A DNA stretch of 60,059 nucleotides. Origin: Oscillospiraceae bacterium. GTDB lineage: Bacteria > Bacillota > Clostridia > Oscillospirales > SIG519. The notes under the pieces are model-generated. The model was given only the letters and a program-made list of their open reading frames with translations. It was not told where the DNA came from and did no database searches. Positions 35,592 through 44,380 of the stretch are shown piece by piece (positions within the stretch are counted from its first letter, which is position 1; each line of letters begins with the position of its first letter). Made by a program: the position numbers and the translations under genes. Where the stretch lies: NCBI GenBank assembly GCA_015067255.1, contig SVMS01000008.1, positions 1 through 60,059 on the forward strand, in the 5' to 3' direction.

Positions 35592-36764
35592 TTACGCTGT
35601 TTTTAACATATTTTCAATAAAAATTCCGTAGCCTTTTGTTGGGTCGTTTACAAGAACGTGTGTAACTGCGCCGATAAGCTTTCCATTTTGAACAATAGGG
35701 GAGCCTGACATTCCTTGGACTATTCCACCTGTTATTTCTAAAAGCTTTTTGTCGGTAATTTTAATAAGCATATTTTTTGTTTCTGTTACTGAATTTTTAT
35801 ATAAAGATATAATTTCTATATCAAAGTATTCCGGTGTTGTACCGTTCAAAGTACATCTTATCTGTGCTTTTTCGCATTTTATTTCATTCTTTGAAGCTAT
35901 GGGCAAAACATCTTGATTTGAAGCTTCTTCTATTTTTCCAAAAACTCCGCATTCGGTATTTTTATAAAGATTAGATAGCTTTTTATTTTCGAGAAAAACA
36001 CCTTTTAATTCTCCAGGTACTCCTTTTTGTCCTGCTATAGCTCCTGTTACACTGGCTAAATATACGTCAGCAGAGGATAGAGGCATAAGGTTTCCTGTAT
36101 CTACATCATATATTCCGTGTCCCAATCCTCCGAAGGTACCGTTTTGAGTATCAATAAAGGTTATTGTGCCTATTCCTGCAGTACTGTCTCTTATCCAGGC
36201 ACCTATTTTATATTTTTTATCATCGTCTGACAGTACAGGCTTTAACTTTATATCAAAAACAGAATTGTTTCTTGAAACTGTTAAAACAAACTCTTTGTCA
36301 GGAGATGCGTTTATGATTCTTGAAAAATCTTCTATAGTATTTATTTCTTTTCCGTCTATTTTTGTAATTATATCTCTTATTCTTATTCCTGACGAATAAG
36401 CGGGATTTGTTTCTTTTCCGTTACTTATAATATTTGTCATTCCTACAACAATAACGCCTTGAGTAAAAAATTTAATTCCAAATGCTTGTCCGCCTACCAT
36501 TAATTTCTTTTGCTGTTTTTGTGAATCGTTTAATGGGTTTGAGAAAAAAATATTATTATCCTTTGAAAAAATGTTTTCGTTTTCAAAAATCGAAGCTGAA
36601 AAAATTTGTCCAAATGCTGTTTGAGCCTCGTCGTCAAGTTTATTTTCAGCTTTATTATTTAACATGAAAAAATTTGTGCTAAAAATAGTAAGAGCACATA
36701 AAAAGAGAAAAAAATATCTTTTTTTAATATCATCACCTTCTTTCTTAAAATAGTTTTCCCTCAA
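35592..36764 (-). CDS. spoIVB: SpoIVB serine peptidase (sporulation)
   Basis: A forespore-secreted protease that starts the signal leading to sigma-K activation through SpoIVF. The protein has an N-terminal membrane segment (FFLFLCALTIFSTNFFML), a PDZ domain (about residues 85-165), and the S55 peptidase domain with catalytic His in GLGHGIYD and Ser in MSGSPIVQNG. The terminal GAVTHVLVNDPTKGYGIF is diagnostic. The start is unusual. TTG at 36764 has no ribosome site, whereas AAGGTGATG lies exactly 7 bases before an in-frame ATT (36728-36726), so ATT may be the true start. Length fits the family with either. Confidence 0.93.
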   Translation of the reverse strand: MRENYFKKEGDDIKKRYFFLFLCALTIFSTNFFMLNNKAENKLDDEAQTAFGQIFSASIFENENIFSKDNNIFFSNPLNDSQKQQKKLMVGGQAFGIKFFTQGVIVVGMTNIISNGKETNPAYSSGIRIRDIITKIDGKEINTIEDFSRIINASPDKEFVLTVSRNNSVFDIKLKPVLSDDDKKYKIGAWIRDSTAGIGTITFIDTQNGTFGGLGHGIYDVDTGNLMPLSSADVYLASVTGAIAGQKGVPGELKGVFLENKKLSNLYKNTECGVFGKIEEASNQDVLPIASKNEIKCEKAQIRCTLNGTTPEYFDIEIISLYKNSVTETKNMLIKITDKKLLEITGGIVQGMSGSPIVQNGKLIGAVTHVLVNDPTKGYGIFIENMLKTA

Positions 36765-36877
36765 GAGATAAATCTACAAAAATCAATTTATTGTTAATAA
36801 TTTATATATTGCTTTTAACACTAAAATCTGTTATTATATCTATTATTATATATCTTTGTTGCAAAAGGATTTTTAAT

Positions 36878-38059
36878 ATGAAAATTGATTTTAAAACTAT
36901 TTTTTCGAAAATGAACAGTTTTTTAGCAGGTAAAACTGTTTTGAATATAGCGCTTATAATATGTGCAACGGTGTTTTTGTTTTCCGTGTATAATATCTCT
37001 GTTTGGTTTTATGAAAATAAAAATACAGACGATTTAAAAAACACATTGATTGAAATGGGCAACAAAAATGAAGATAAGGTGCTTATAAATCAAGAGATTA
37101 AAAACGAAGAAGAGGAAGTTGACGTTTCAAAAATCAAATTTTTAACAACCGATATAGACGAGCTTCAAAATCTTAATGCCGATACTGTTGCGTGGATTAA
37201 GGTTATGGGAACTAATGTTGATTATCCTGTTGTACAAACAGACGACAACGATTTTTACCTTACACATGACTTTAATAAAAATGAAAACAAAGCAGGCTGG
37301 GTTTTCGGAGATTTCAGATGTAATTTTTATAATTTGGGATACAACACTATTCTTTACGGACACGAGAGAATGGATTACAGTATGTTTGGCTCTTTGACTT
37401 TCTGCCGTGATGATTGGTGGTATAATGTAAAGACAAATCATTTTATATTTTTAAATACAGCAACTCAAAAAACTGTATGGCAGATTTTTTCTATTTATGT
37501 AACAACTGTTGATTTCAATTACATAAAAACAGGCTTTAGCGGGGAAGAGGATTTTTCAGAATTTGTTCAATCTCTAAATGATAGGAATACAATTCCCACC
37601 CTTAAAGCAGATGCAACATCAGATGATAAAATAATAACTTTATCTACCTGCTATAACATTAGCAAAAGATTAGTTGTTCACGGTAAGCTTATTAAAAGTG
37701 AAAGTATCTATCCTTCTTTTGATGAGAATTCACAATCTTCATCGTCTGATGTATCAAGTGATATTTCTTCCGAAATTTCTTCTGATATTTCTTCCGATAC
37801 ATCTGGCAGTGCTTCAAGTGAAATTTCAAAACCCAACGAAAGCGAAGATAACAGCTCTTCTTCAGATGTATCTTCAGAGGAATCATCTTCACAACCCGAC
37901 TCAAGCTCTGAAGAAGCTTCGTCGGATTCTACATCTTCAGAGGAAAGCAGCTCTTCTGAGGTTTCCGAACCATCACAAGACCCTGAAGGAAGTTCTTCCG
38001 AAAAAACGGAAAGCTCTGATATTTCTTCCTCGGAAGGCATTGGCTCAGAGGAAACATAA
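36878..38059 (+). CDS. srtB: Class B-type sortase with serine-rich C-terminal tail
   Basis: A transpeptidase that joins sorting-signal proteins to the wall or to each other, on the outer face of the membrane. The 393-residue protein has an N-terminal anchor helix (about 20-43) and the catalytic set H162 (YGHERM), C258 (TLSTC) and R264 (KRLVVHG). DYPVVQTDDNDFYLTHDF and GWVFGDFRC also fit class B. From about residue 284 to the end there is a tail of roughly 110 residues, mostly Ser with Asp/Glu. This is not normal for sortases. The ATG at 36878 follows AAAAGG by 8-9 bases. No sortase substrate was recognised in the window. Confidence 0.88.
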   Translation: MKIDFKTIFSKMNSFLAGKTVLNIALIICATVFLFSVYNISVWFYENKNTDDLKNTLIEMGNKNEDKVLINQEIKNEEEEVDVSKIKFLTTDIDELQNLNADTVAWIKVMGTNVDYPVVQTDDNDFYLTHDFNKNENKAGWVFGDFRCNFYNLGYNTILYGHERMDYSMFGSLTFCRDDWWYNVKTNHFIFLNTATQKTVWQIFSIYVTTVDFNYIKTGFSGEEDFSEFVQSLNDRNTIPTLKADATSDDKIITLSTCYNISKRLVVHGKLIKSESIYPSFDENSQSSSSDVSSDISSEISSDISSDTSGSASSEISKPNESEDNSSSSDVSSEESSSQPDSSSEEASSDSTSSEESSSSEVSEPSQDPEGSSSEKTESSDISSSEGIGSEET

Positions 38060-38077
38060 ATAAAAAAGGTGTATATT

Positions 38078-39073
38078 ATGGAAAATAACTTTCAGAACAA
38101 TTTAAATAAATATTTATTGAAAAAGGATATAAATTCGGGAATAACAGGAATTTTACTTCTCACCATTATCGGAAATGTTCTGTTTATTTTAATTTCCCTT
38201 GCATTGACAATCATATCAGCATTTTACACCAATAGAATTTATGATGCACAAAATGCGGTAAATTATGTTTTATCCACCGATAATATTTACGGCCTTTTGA
38301 TAAATATGCTTTTATATATTTTTTATTTTACAGTTCCTTTTTTGAGTATTTCCGCTGCCAGAAGATATCCTATGAGAGAAATTATTAGCTTTAAAAAACC
38401 TAAATTTTCTCATGTGTTTTATGCCTTTTTTATTACAATAGGTTTTTCGTTTGTCGCTTCTTATATAACAAATTTTATTATAAACTTTTTAGGAAGCTTT
38501 GGAATAAGTGTCAATAATCCTATAACAGAAATGAATACGGGTTCTATTGGCAGTATTGTGCTTTATTTTGTTCATATGGCAATTATTCCGCCTTTGGTTG
38601 AGGAATTTGCAATTAGAGGCGTTGTGTTAGGCTCTGTGAAAAAATATTCCAAAAGCTTTGCTATCGTTTTCTCTGCACTTTTATTTTCATTGATGCACGG
38701 AACCTTTTATCAAATTCCATATGCCTTTGTTGCAGGTCTTGTAATGGGATATTTTGTTATTAAATTTGACTCAATATGGATTGGTATAATTGTTCATTTC
38801 CTCAATAATTCTATTAGTGTAATTTTTGAGTTTTTATCAAAGGTAATTGAAAACGAAAATCTACTCGTTTTAATTTCAAGTATTACAAATCTTACCCTTC
38901 TTTTAATAGGCGCAATAACGCTGATTGTTTTTGTCTTAAATAATAAAATAGGTATAGATAAGGATGAAGATTCTTGTTCTTTTTCAGAATGCTTTAAAAC
39001 TATGCTAAAACGTCCGTTGTTTTATATTTTGTTGATATTTTCTTTTATAACCGTAATATTGTCAAGCTTTTAA
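38078..39073 (+). CDS. CPBP-family intramembrane metalloprotease (CAAX-type)
   Basis: A 331-residue membrane protein with about eight helices. The Abi/CPBP motifs are complete: EEFAIRG (E-E-x-x-x-R), SLMHGTFYQ, and HFLNNSI. Such proteases handle prenylated or other membrane peptides; some serve bacteriocin immunity or signalling. The ATG at 38078 is chosen because AAAGGTG lies 8 bases before it. It follows the sortase gene by 18 bases, so the two are likely co-transcribed and may act on the same surface pathway; that link is only contextual. Confidence 0.87.
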   Translation: MENNFQNNLNKYLLKKDINSGITGILLLTIIGNVLFILISLALTIISAFYTNRIYDAQNAVNYVLSTDNIYGLLINMLLYIFYFTVPFLSISAARRYPMREIISFKKPKFSHVFYAFFITIGFSFVASYITNFIINFLGSFGISVNNPITEMNTGSIGSIVLYFVHMAIIPPLVEEFAIRGVVLGSVKKYSKSFAIVFSALLFSLMHGTFYQIPYAFVAGLVMGYFVIKFDSIWIGIIVHFLNNSISVIFEFLSKVIENENLLVLISSITNLTLLLIGAITLIVFVLNNKIGIDKDEDSCSFSECFKTMLKRPLFYILLIFSFITVILSSF

Positions 39074-39111
39074 ATAAACAACGTTAAATCTAAAAATGAG
39101 TGTATTGCATA

Positions 39112-39594
39112 ATGGAAAAACAATATTTTTTTATGAAAAAAGCCATTGAACAGGCAAAAAAAGCCGCCCTCCTCGGTGAAGTTCCGGTCGGGGCGGTTAT
39201 TGTTAAAGATGGTAAAATAATTTCAAGAGGAAAAAACCAAAGGGAAATAAATAAAAACGCTTTAAAGCACGCAGAGATTATTGCAATAGATAAAGCATGT
39301 AAAAAATTAGGCGGTTGGAGGCTTGAGGATTGTGAAATGTACGTAACCCTTGAACCGTGTCCCATGTGCGCAGGAGCTATAATAAACTCAAGAATAAAAA
39401 AAGTAGTATTCGGCGCATATGATTATAAAGCAGGCTCTGTTGATTCTGTAATTAAATTATTTGATTTACCCTACAACCATAAGCCCGAAACGGTGGGTGG
39501 AGTAATGCAGGAGGAATGCTCTCAGCTTCTCAGTGATTTTTTTTGTAAGCTTCGAATTTCAAAGCGTTGCAAAGACGTTGATTCTTTAAAATAA
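39112..39594 (+). CDS. tadA: tRNA-specific adenosine deaminase
   Basis: Deaminates A34 to inosine in tRNA-Arg(ACG), needed to read CGN codons. The 160-residue protein has the zinc motifs HAEIIAID (H and catalytic E) and PCPMCAGAI (C-x-x-C), plus ALLGEVPVGAVIV and VFGAYDYKAGS. I choose the ATG at 39112 on family alignment; a GTG at 39100 is the longest frame and no strong ribosome site is seen. The last 65 bases overlap the convergent queT gene, so its C-terminal 15 or so residues are encoded within queT. Confidence 0.94.
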   Translation: MEKQYFFMKKAIEQAKKAALLGEVPVGAVIVKDGKIISRGKNQREINKNALKHAEIIAIDKACKKLGGWRLEDCEMYVTLEPCPMCAGAIINSRIKKVVFGAYDYKAGSVDSVIKLFDLPYNHKPETVGGVMQEECSQLLSDFFCKLRISKRCKDVDSLK

Positions 39595-40057
39595 CAGAGT
39601 AAAAGGGAACACCTACAACGGAAATCACCACAAACTCTCCTAAGGCAACAAAGAAATACCAAAACCAAAAGCTTTCTTCACTTGTAAATACAAACACCAT
39701 TTCAAAAGCAATAATAAAGCTTAAAATACTTGCCCAAAGGCTTGAAATAATCAAAGAAAGAATTTTTCTGTTTTTGATTATAAATGGAGTGAGGGCGGTA
39801 AATACAGTAGATATCAAGGTATGTAACGAGCCAAAAAGAGCATCTACAATGCCATAGGGCCCAAATAAATTTGCAAAAAAACAGCCCAAGGTAACTCCTA
39901 AGATGTATCTTGGGTCTAAAAAACACAAAAGTAAAAGCAGTTCTGAAAGCCTGAATTGAACAGGTCCGTAGCTTATAACACCAAAGCTTAAAGTCATCAC
40001 TGCATAAAGAGCACATACAATTGCAGTTCTTGCGAGAAAATGCACATTTTTTTTCAT
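39530..40057 (-). CDS. queT: QueT-type ECF transporter S component
   Basis: Predicted S component for uptake of a queuosine precursor. The 175-residue membrane protein has the family marks ALYAVMTLSFGVISYGPVQFRLSE and FANLFGPYGIVDALFGSLHTL, and about six helices. It needs the shared ECF energising module encoded elsewhere. The ribosome site is AAAGGAATG. It has its own promoter and a short 5' leader with a hairpin. Its 3' end overlaps tadA by 65 bases; both genes concern the wobble position of tRNA. Confidence 0.87.
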   Translation of the reverse strand: MKKNVHFLARTAIVCALYAVMTLSFGVISYGPVQFRLSELLLLLCFLDPRYILGVTLGCFFANLFGPYGIVDALFGSLHTLISTVFTALTPFIIKNRKILSLIISSLWASILSFIIAFEMVFVFTSEESFWFWYFFVALGEFVVISVVGVPFYSVILKNQRLCNALKFEAYKKNH

Positions 40058-40084
40058 TTTTCACATTCCTTTTTTCGAATAAAA

Positions 40085-40142
40085 ATAGTGCTATGTCACC
40101 TCGCACAATCGTTATTATATACCAAATATTATACATTTGCAA
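40085..40142 (-). promoter_or_regulatory. queT promoter and short structured leader
   Basis: Minus-strand TTGCAA (40142-40137) and TATAAT (40119-40114), 17-base spacer. The leader holds GTGC/GCAC around an 11-base loop, then a U-rich tract that could pair with AAAAAA next to the ribosome site. A preQ1-sensing element is typical before queT genes, but I could not match this leader to a known preQ1 class. Confidence 0.5.
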
Positions 40143-40181
40143 GAAAAATAAGGACAAAATCCCGATTATTATAAAAAACAG

Positions 40182-40210
40182 TTGTAAAATATTAAAAAAT
40201 GAGTTAAAAT
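40182..40210 (+). promoter_or_regulatory. Promoter for Asp23-fakA operon
   Basis: TTGTAA (40182-40187) and TAAAAT (40205-40210) with a 17-base spacer, 67 bases before the second Asp23 gene. Confidence 0.5.
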
Positions 40211-40277
40211 ATATTAGTTAAATAGCAAAATAAATTTACTGATTTTTTATATATTCAAGAAAGGAAAGGTAATTCAA

Positions 40278-40625
40278 ATGTTAAAATACGAAAACAATTA
40301 CGGCGAAATTCTTGTTGACAATAAAGCTGTTGCTATTCTTGCCGGCAATGCTGCTACCAAAAGCTTTGGCGTAAAGGGTATGTCTTCAAAAAATGCTGTT
40401 GACGGTATCGCTACTATTTTAAATTTTGAAAATATTGAAAAGGGCATAATTGTTAAATTTGAAGATAATGAAATTATTATTGATATGCATATCGTAGTTT
40501 CCTACGGCATAAACATCAACGCTATTACTCAAAGCATCACTCACAACGTAAGCTATGCTGTTGAAACAGCTACAGGCTTTAACGTTAAAAAAATCAATGT
40601 TTATGTTGATGCAATCAAAAATTAA
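40278..40625 (+). CDS. Asp23/Gls24 family protein (short form)
   Basis: A 115-residue Asp23 protein that occurs next to fakA, as in many Firmicutes (the YloU position). The domain covers nearly all of it: YGEILVDNKAVAILAGNAA, GVKGM, VSYGININAITQSI, and a final ATGFNVKKINVYVD. It differs from the first copy at 3828 (which starts with EVNIIISEDV and is slightly longer), so they are not a recent duplication. The ribosome site is GAAAGGAAAGG. Its 19-base spacing to fakA indicates one transcript. The molecular role is unknown. Confidence 0.88.
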   Translation: MLKYENNYGEILVDNKAVAILAGNAATKSFGVKGMSSKNAVDGIATILNFENIEKGIIVKFEDNEIIIDMHIVVSYGININAITQSITHNVSYAVETATGFNVKKINVYVDAIKN

Positions 40626-40644
40626 GACAGGAGTTATTTTAGAA

Positions 40645-42276
40645 ATGATAGACGGTATTATTTTTAAGCAAATGGTAATATCGGCTGCTAATAATATTGA
40701 TAATAAAAAGCAGTCCATTAATGACCTTAACGTTTTTCCTGTTCCTGACGGAGATACAGGTACAAATATGTCTATGACAATCTGTGCGGCACGTGCAGAG
40801 CTTGAAAAAATAAATAGTGATGAAATCGGTGTTGTTTCAGATAAAGTTGCAACTGCCTTACTTAAAGGCGCAAGAGGAAACTCCGGTGTTATTCTTTCAT
40901 TACTTTTCAGAGGCTTTTCAAAAGAGTTAAAGGGTGTAAAATCGGTTGATTCAATCGGTTTTGCCAATGCTCTTAACAGTGGTGTTAAAGCTGCATACGG
41001 TGCTGTTATGAAGCCTACTGAGGGAACTATTTTAACAGTTGCAAGAGTTGCTGCTCAGAAGGCTTTGGAAAACGCAAATAAAATTACCGACACAACAAAG
41101 CTTTTTGAACTTGTATATAATACAGCTTCAGAAACTCTTGATAAAACTCCTGAAATGCTTCCTGTTCTCAAACAAGCAAAGGTTGTAGATGCAGGCGGAA
41201 AAGGCCTACTTGAAATATATTTCGGTATGCTTAGCTTTTTGCGTGACGGAGTAGTAATAGAAGCTCAAGAAGCTTCTGAACAGACAGTGCAAAAGGCAGA
41301 TTTCCAAAGCTTCAACACTGAGGATATTAAATTTGCATACTGTACCGAGTTTTTAATTGAAAAATCAGAATCAGCTAATGCTGAATCTTTTAAAAAGTTT
41401 TTATATACGATAGGTGACAGCGTTGTTGCTGTTGACGATACCGATATTATAAAAGTACATGTTCATACCAATAATCCCGGAAAAGTGCTTGAAGAAGCTT
41501 TGAAAAACGGTTCTCTCATAAAAATCAAAATAGAAAATATGAAAGAACAACACAGCGAACAAGCATCCGGACAGGCAGAGACTCAAGCTGATACAACAGA
41601 GGATGAGGTTGCACAGGCTGAGAAAACCTTTGGCTTTGTTTCTGTATGTGCAGGCGAAGGGTTGAGTGTTGTCTTTTCTGATTTGGGTGTTGATAAAATC
41701 GTTGAGGGCGGTCAAACAATGAACCCCAGCACAGATGACCTTATAAAAGCTATCAACTCAGTTCCTGCAGAAATTGTATTTGTTTTACCGAATAATAAAA
41801 ATATTATAATGGCGGCTTCTCAGGCGGCAGAAATAGCCCAAAAGGAAGTAGTTGTTATTCCTTCAAAAACAATTCCTCAGGGAATAACCTCTATGTTGGA
41901 GTTTAACCCCGATGCATCAAAAGAAGAAAATTCACAGGCAATGATGGCAGCTTGCGAAAAAGTAAAAACAGGTCAGATAACATTTGCTGCAAGAGATTCC
42001 GAATTTGACGGTCATCAAATCAAAGAAGGGGAAATTTTAGGTCTTATAGAAAATAAAGTTACCTTTGTTGAAAAAGATATTGATATCTGTATTGATAAGG
42101 TTGCTGCAGAACTTACAAAAGATGGGGCAGGATATGTTACATTGTTTTATGGTTCTGATGTTAACGAGGAACAAGCAGAGGCTGTAAACGAAAGACTTAT
42201 CAATTCCTTAAATTGTGATATTAACACAATTAACGGCGGACAACCTATTTATTACTATATTATTTCTGCGGAATAA
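40645..42276 (+). CDS. fakA: Fatty acid kinase, ATP-binding subunit (FakA; DAK2 domain)
   Basis: Phosphorylates fatty acids held by a FakB (DegV-type) partner; acyl-phosphate then enters the PlsY route, also in this window. The 543-residue protein has the N-terminal DhaL-like ATP-binding domain with NVFPVPDGDTGTNM and GARGNSGVILSLLFRGF, a central FakA domain with FAYCTEFLIE and KVHVHTNNPG, and a C-terminal EDD-like domain. A Gln/Thr-rich linker sits around residues 295-330. The start is the ATG at 40645, after AGGAG; the longer frame overlaps the Asp23 gene. No FakB gene is present here. Confidence 0.9.
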   Translation: MIDGIIFKQMVISAANNIDNKKQSINDLNVFPVPDGDTGTNMSMTICAARAELEKINSDEIGVVSDKVATALLKGARGNSGVILSLLFRGFSKELKGVKSVDSIGFANALNSGVKAAYGAVMKPTEGTILTVARVAAQKALENANKITDTTKLFELVYNTASETLDKTPEMLPVLKQAKVVDAGGKGLLEIYFGMLSFLRDGVVIEAQEASEQTVQKADFQSFNTEDIKFAYCTEFLIEKSESANAESFKKFLYTIGDSVVAVDDTDIIKVHVHTNNPGKVLEEALKNGSLIKIKIENMKEQHSEQASGQAETQADTTEDEVAQAEKTFGFVSVCAGEGLSVVFSDLGVDKIVEGGQTMNPSTDDLIKAINSVPAEIVFVLPNNKNIIMAASQAAEIAQKEVVVIPSKTIPQGITSMLEFNPDASKEENSQAMMAACEKVKTGQITFAARDSEFDGHQIKEGEILGLIENKVTFVEKDIDICIDKVAAELTKDGAGYVTLFYGSDVNEEQAEAVNERLINSLNCDINTINGGQPIYYYIISAE

Positions 42277-42297
42277 AGCAATTTGGGAGAGTATAAA

Positions 42298-43611
42298 GTG
42301 GAGCTTTTTTTAAAAAGAAAACTTTTGTATGTATTATGTGCTTTAGTTATTCTTATTATGTCGGGCTGTAATTCTGTTGATGATTTGTCCGGCTTTTTGG
42401 TTCCGCCTCAAACTACCGAAAAAATGAAAGAGCTTAAGTCTGACATTTATAAGCTCGTTGGAAGTGAAATAACCTTCTTGCAGCCTGCAAAGGGTAATTT
42501 CCGCAATACAATAAATTTTATGGATATAGACTCCGATGAAGAGCAGGAGGCTATAGCTGTTTATGCGCCACAATCAGGAGATTCAGTGGCGCATATTCTC
42601 GTTTTAAAGAACAGTATAGGTCATTGGGCTCAGCTTATCAGATTTTCCATAACAGGCATAGGCGTTGATATAATCGAGTTTATTGACTACAACGGAGATG
42701 GAAGGAAAGAAATTGTTATAGGTGTTTCTACAAAATTCGGAGATTCAAAGGGACTTTCTGTCTATGATATTTCCGGTTCTTCTGAAAAAGAACTTTTAAC
42801 TCACCAATATAACTACATAAATATAACTCCGCAAAATGAAATTTTAACAATTTCTTTGAATAAAGAAAAAAGTAATAAAGCAAGCTTAATTGTTGCCGAT
42901 AACTCTTTACCGACAGTTGTCAGTGAGTGTAATCTTTTTTCTCAGGCAACAGCTATTACAAATATCTATTTTGGAAAAACAGAAGCCTCTCCTGCGTTTT
43001 TTATAAGCGAAACCTTGGACAACGTAAATAATCTCACTGAAATTATTTCTCTTGATAATAAAACAATCAAAAACCTTACTCTTAATAACGATATAACACT
43101 TTTTGATTCGTTGTTAAAAAGAGCCGGTTATCCTTATATTCAAGATATTGATAATGACGGAGTAACAGAGATTTCAAAAGCGATACAACCTAACGAAACA
43201 ATTCAACAGGGCAACGAAAATATGCGAATAATCGAATGGTTCAGCTTTTCAGGTAACTCATTTAATCATAATATGTATTCCATTATCAATCCTAACGAAA
43301 AATACTTTTTGGTTTTTCCTGAAAAATGGTTGGGAAAAGTAAATGCTATAAAAGAAACAGGAAATCAAATTACTTTCTATATACAAAACGAAAACAAAGA
43401 AAAAATAAACTTGTTTTCAATTTATTCTTTAAGTCCGGAAGATTGGGAGAAAAAAGAAAATAAAGTTAATTGGTCTGTTCTTAAAAGAAATGAAGAACGT
43501 CTTTTTGCTCTTTATATTTATGACCCGCTCTCTCAATATTCTTCAATGCTTTCAATTACGCCGGCATATATAGAAAACAACTTTTTTCAAGCAACATTCA
43601 TTCAAAAATAA
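42298..43611 (+). CDS. Lipoprotein with repeated D-x-D-x-D motifs
   Basis: A 437-residue secreted lipoprotein: basic start, hydrophobic helix and lipobox LIMSGC (C24). I do not recognise a named family. Three segments have the form FMDIDSDEEQEA, FIDYNGDGRKEI and DIDNDGVTEIS, spaced as in FG-GAP/VCBS calcium-binding propeller repeats, so the fold may be a small beta-propeller. GTG at 42298 is preferred because GGGAG lies 8 bases before it; TTG at 42283 is upstream of that site. It lies 22 bases after fakA and 28 bases before a two-component system, so it may feed or be controlled by that system. Confidence 0.8.
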   Translation: MELFLKRKLLYVLCALVILIMSGCNSVDDLSGFLVPPQTTEKMKELKSDIYKLVGSEITFLQPAKGNFRNTINFMDIDSDEEQEAIAVYAPQSGDSVAHILVLKNSIGHWAQLIRFSITGIGVDIIEFIDYNGDGRKEIVIGVSTKFGDSKGLSVYDISGSSEKELLTHQYNYINITPQNEILTISLNKEKSNKASLIVADNSLPTVVSECNLFSQATAITNIYFGKTEASPAFFISETLDNVNNLTEIISLDNKTIKNLTLNNDITLFDSLLKRAGYPYIQDIDNDGVTEISKAIQPNETIQQGNENMRIIEWFSFSGNSFNHNMYSIINPNEKYFLVFPEKWLGKVNAIKETGNQITFYIQNENKEKINLFSIYSLSPEDWEKKENKVNWSVLKRNEERLFALYIYDPLSQYSSMLSITPAYIENNFFQATFIQK

Positions 43612-43638
43612 AAAAGGCGGTGCAGGAGAACATTTTTA

Positions 43639-44346
43639 ATGTCTCTGTTAATTATGAAAAAAGTACTAATTGTAGAAGACGAAAAAATAATACGTGATTT
43701 TGTAATAATTAACTTAAAAAGAAGCGGATACGAAGTTATAGAAGCATCTTCAGGTGAAGAGGGAATAGAGCTTTTTAATTCAAATCCCGATATTGATATT
43801 GCTATTCTTGACGTTATGCTACCCGGAATTGACGGCTTTACTGTATGTGATACAATTCGAAAAAAGAGCAATACAGTTGGTATAATAATTCTTTCTGCAA
43901 AGGCACAGGAGATGGATAAAGTTACAGGCCTTATGACAGGTGCTGACGATTATATTCCAAAACCATTTTCTCCTTCTGAGCTTACTGCACGTGTTGATTC
44001 GCTTTATCGTAGAGTAAATATAAAATCACCTCAACAAAAAGTTGATGAAATTCTTGAAGACGGACCTTTTTCTTTAAATTTACGAAGCAGAATTTTACTT
44101 AAAAATAATATCCAAAAAGATTTAACCCAAGTTGAATTTTTAATAATGAAGTTATTTATGGAAAATTCTAAGAAAGCCCTTTCAAGAGAAGAGATTCTGG
44201 ATAAGGTTTGGGGAAAAGAGTATTTCGGAGAACTTAAAATAGTAGATGTAAACATCAGAAGATTACGAATGAAAATCGAAGACGACCCATCAGTTCCTAA
44301 ATATATTCATACTCTTTGGGGATACGGATATAAATGGGAAGTATAA
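43639..44346 (+). CDS. OmpR/PhoB-family response regulator
   Basis: A DNA-binding response regulator of 235 residues. The receiver domain has the acidic pair in VEDEK, the phospho-acceptor Asp in AILDVMLPG, the Thr/Ser position in IILSAKA and the Lys in PKPFSP. The C-terminal winged helix ends in YIHTLWGYGYKWEV, typical of the PhoB/WalR type. The ATG at 43639 follows AGGAG by 10 bases. It is paired with the histidine kinase 34 bases downstream. Target genes are not known. Confidence 0.93.
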   Translation: MSLLIMKKVLIVEDEKIIRDFVIINLKRSGYEVIEASSGEEGIELFNSNPDIDIAILDVMLPGIDGFTVCDTIRKKSNTVGIIILSAKAQEMDKVTGLMTGADDYIPKPFSPSELTARVDSLYRRVNIKSPQQKVDEILEDGPFSLNLRSRILLKNNIQKDLTQVEFLIMKLFMENSKKALSREEILDKVWGKEYFGELKIVDVNIRRLRMKIEDDPSVPKYIHTLWGYGYKWEV

Positions 44347-44380
44347 TATAAAATTTATTATTAAAAAAGGAGGGATAACA

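Noticed and set aside
37674-38063. Overlapping long frames on both strands in the sortase tail region (110-129 codons)
   Set aside because: They are by-products of the Ser/Asp/Glu repeat-like codons (TCT, TCA, GAA, GAT). They have no ribosome sites and the sortase frame explains the region.
38921-39111. Separate small gene before tadA from the GTG at 39100
   Set aside because: This is simply the upstream extension of tadA; the family start fits the ATG at 39112.
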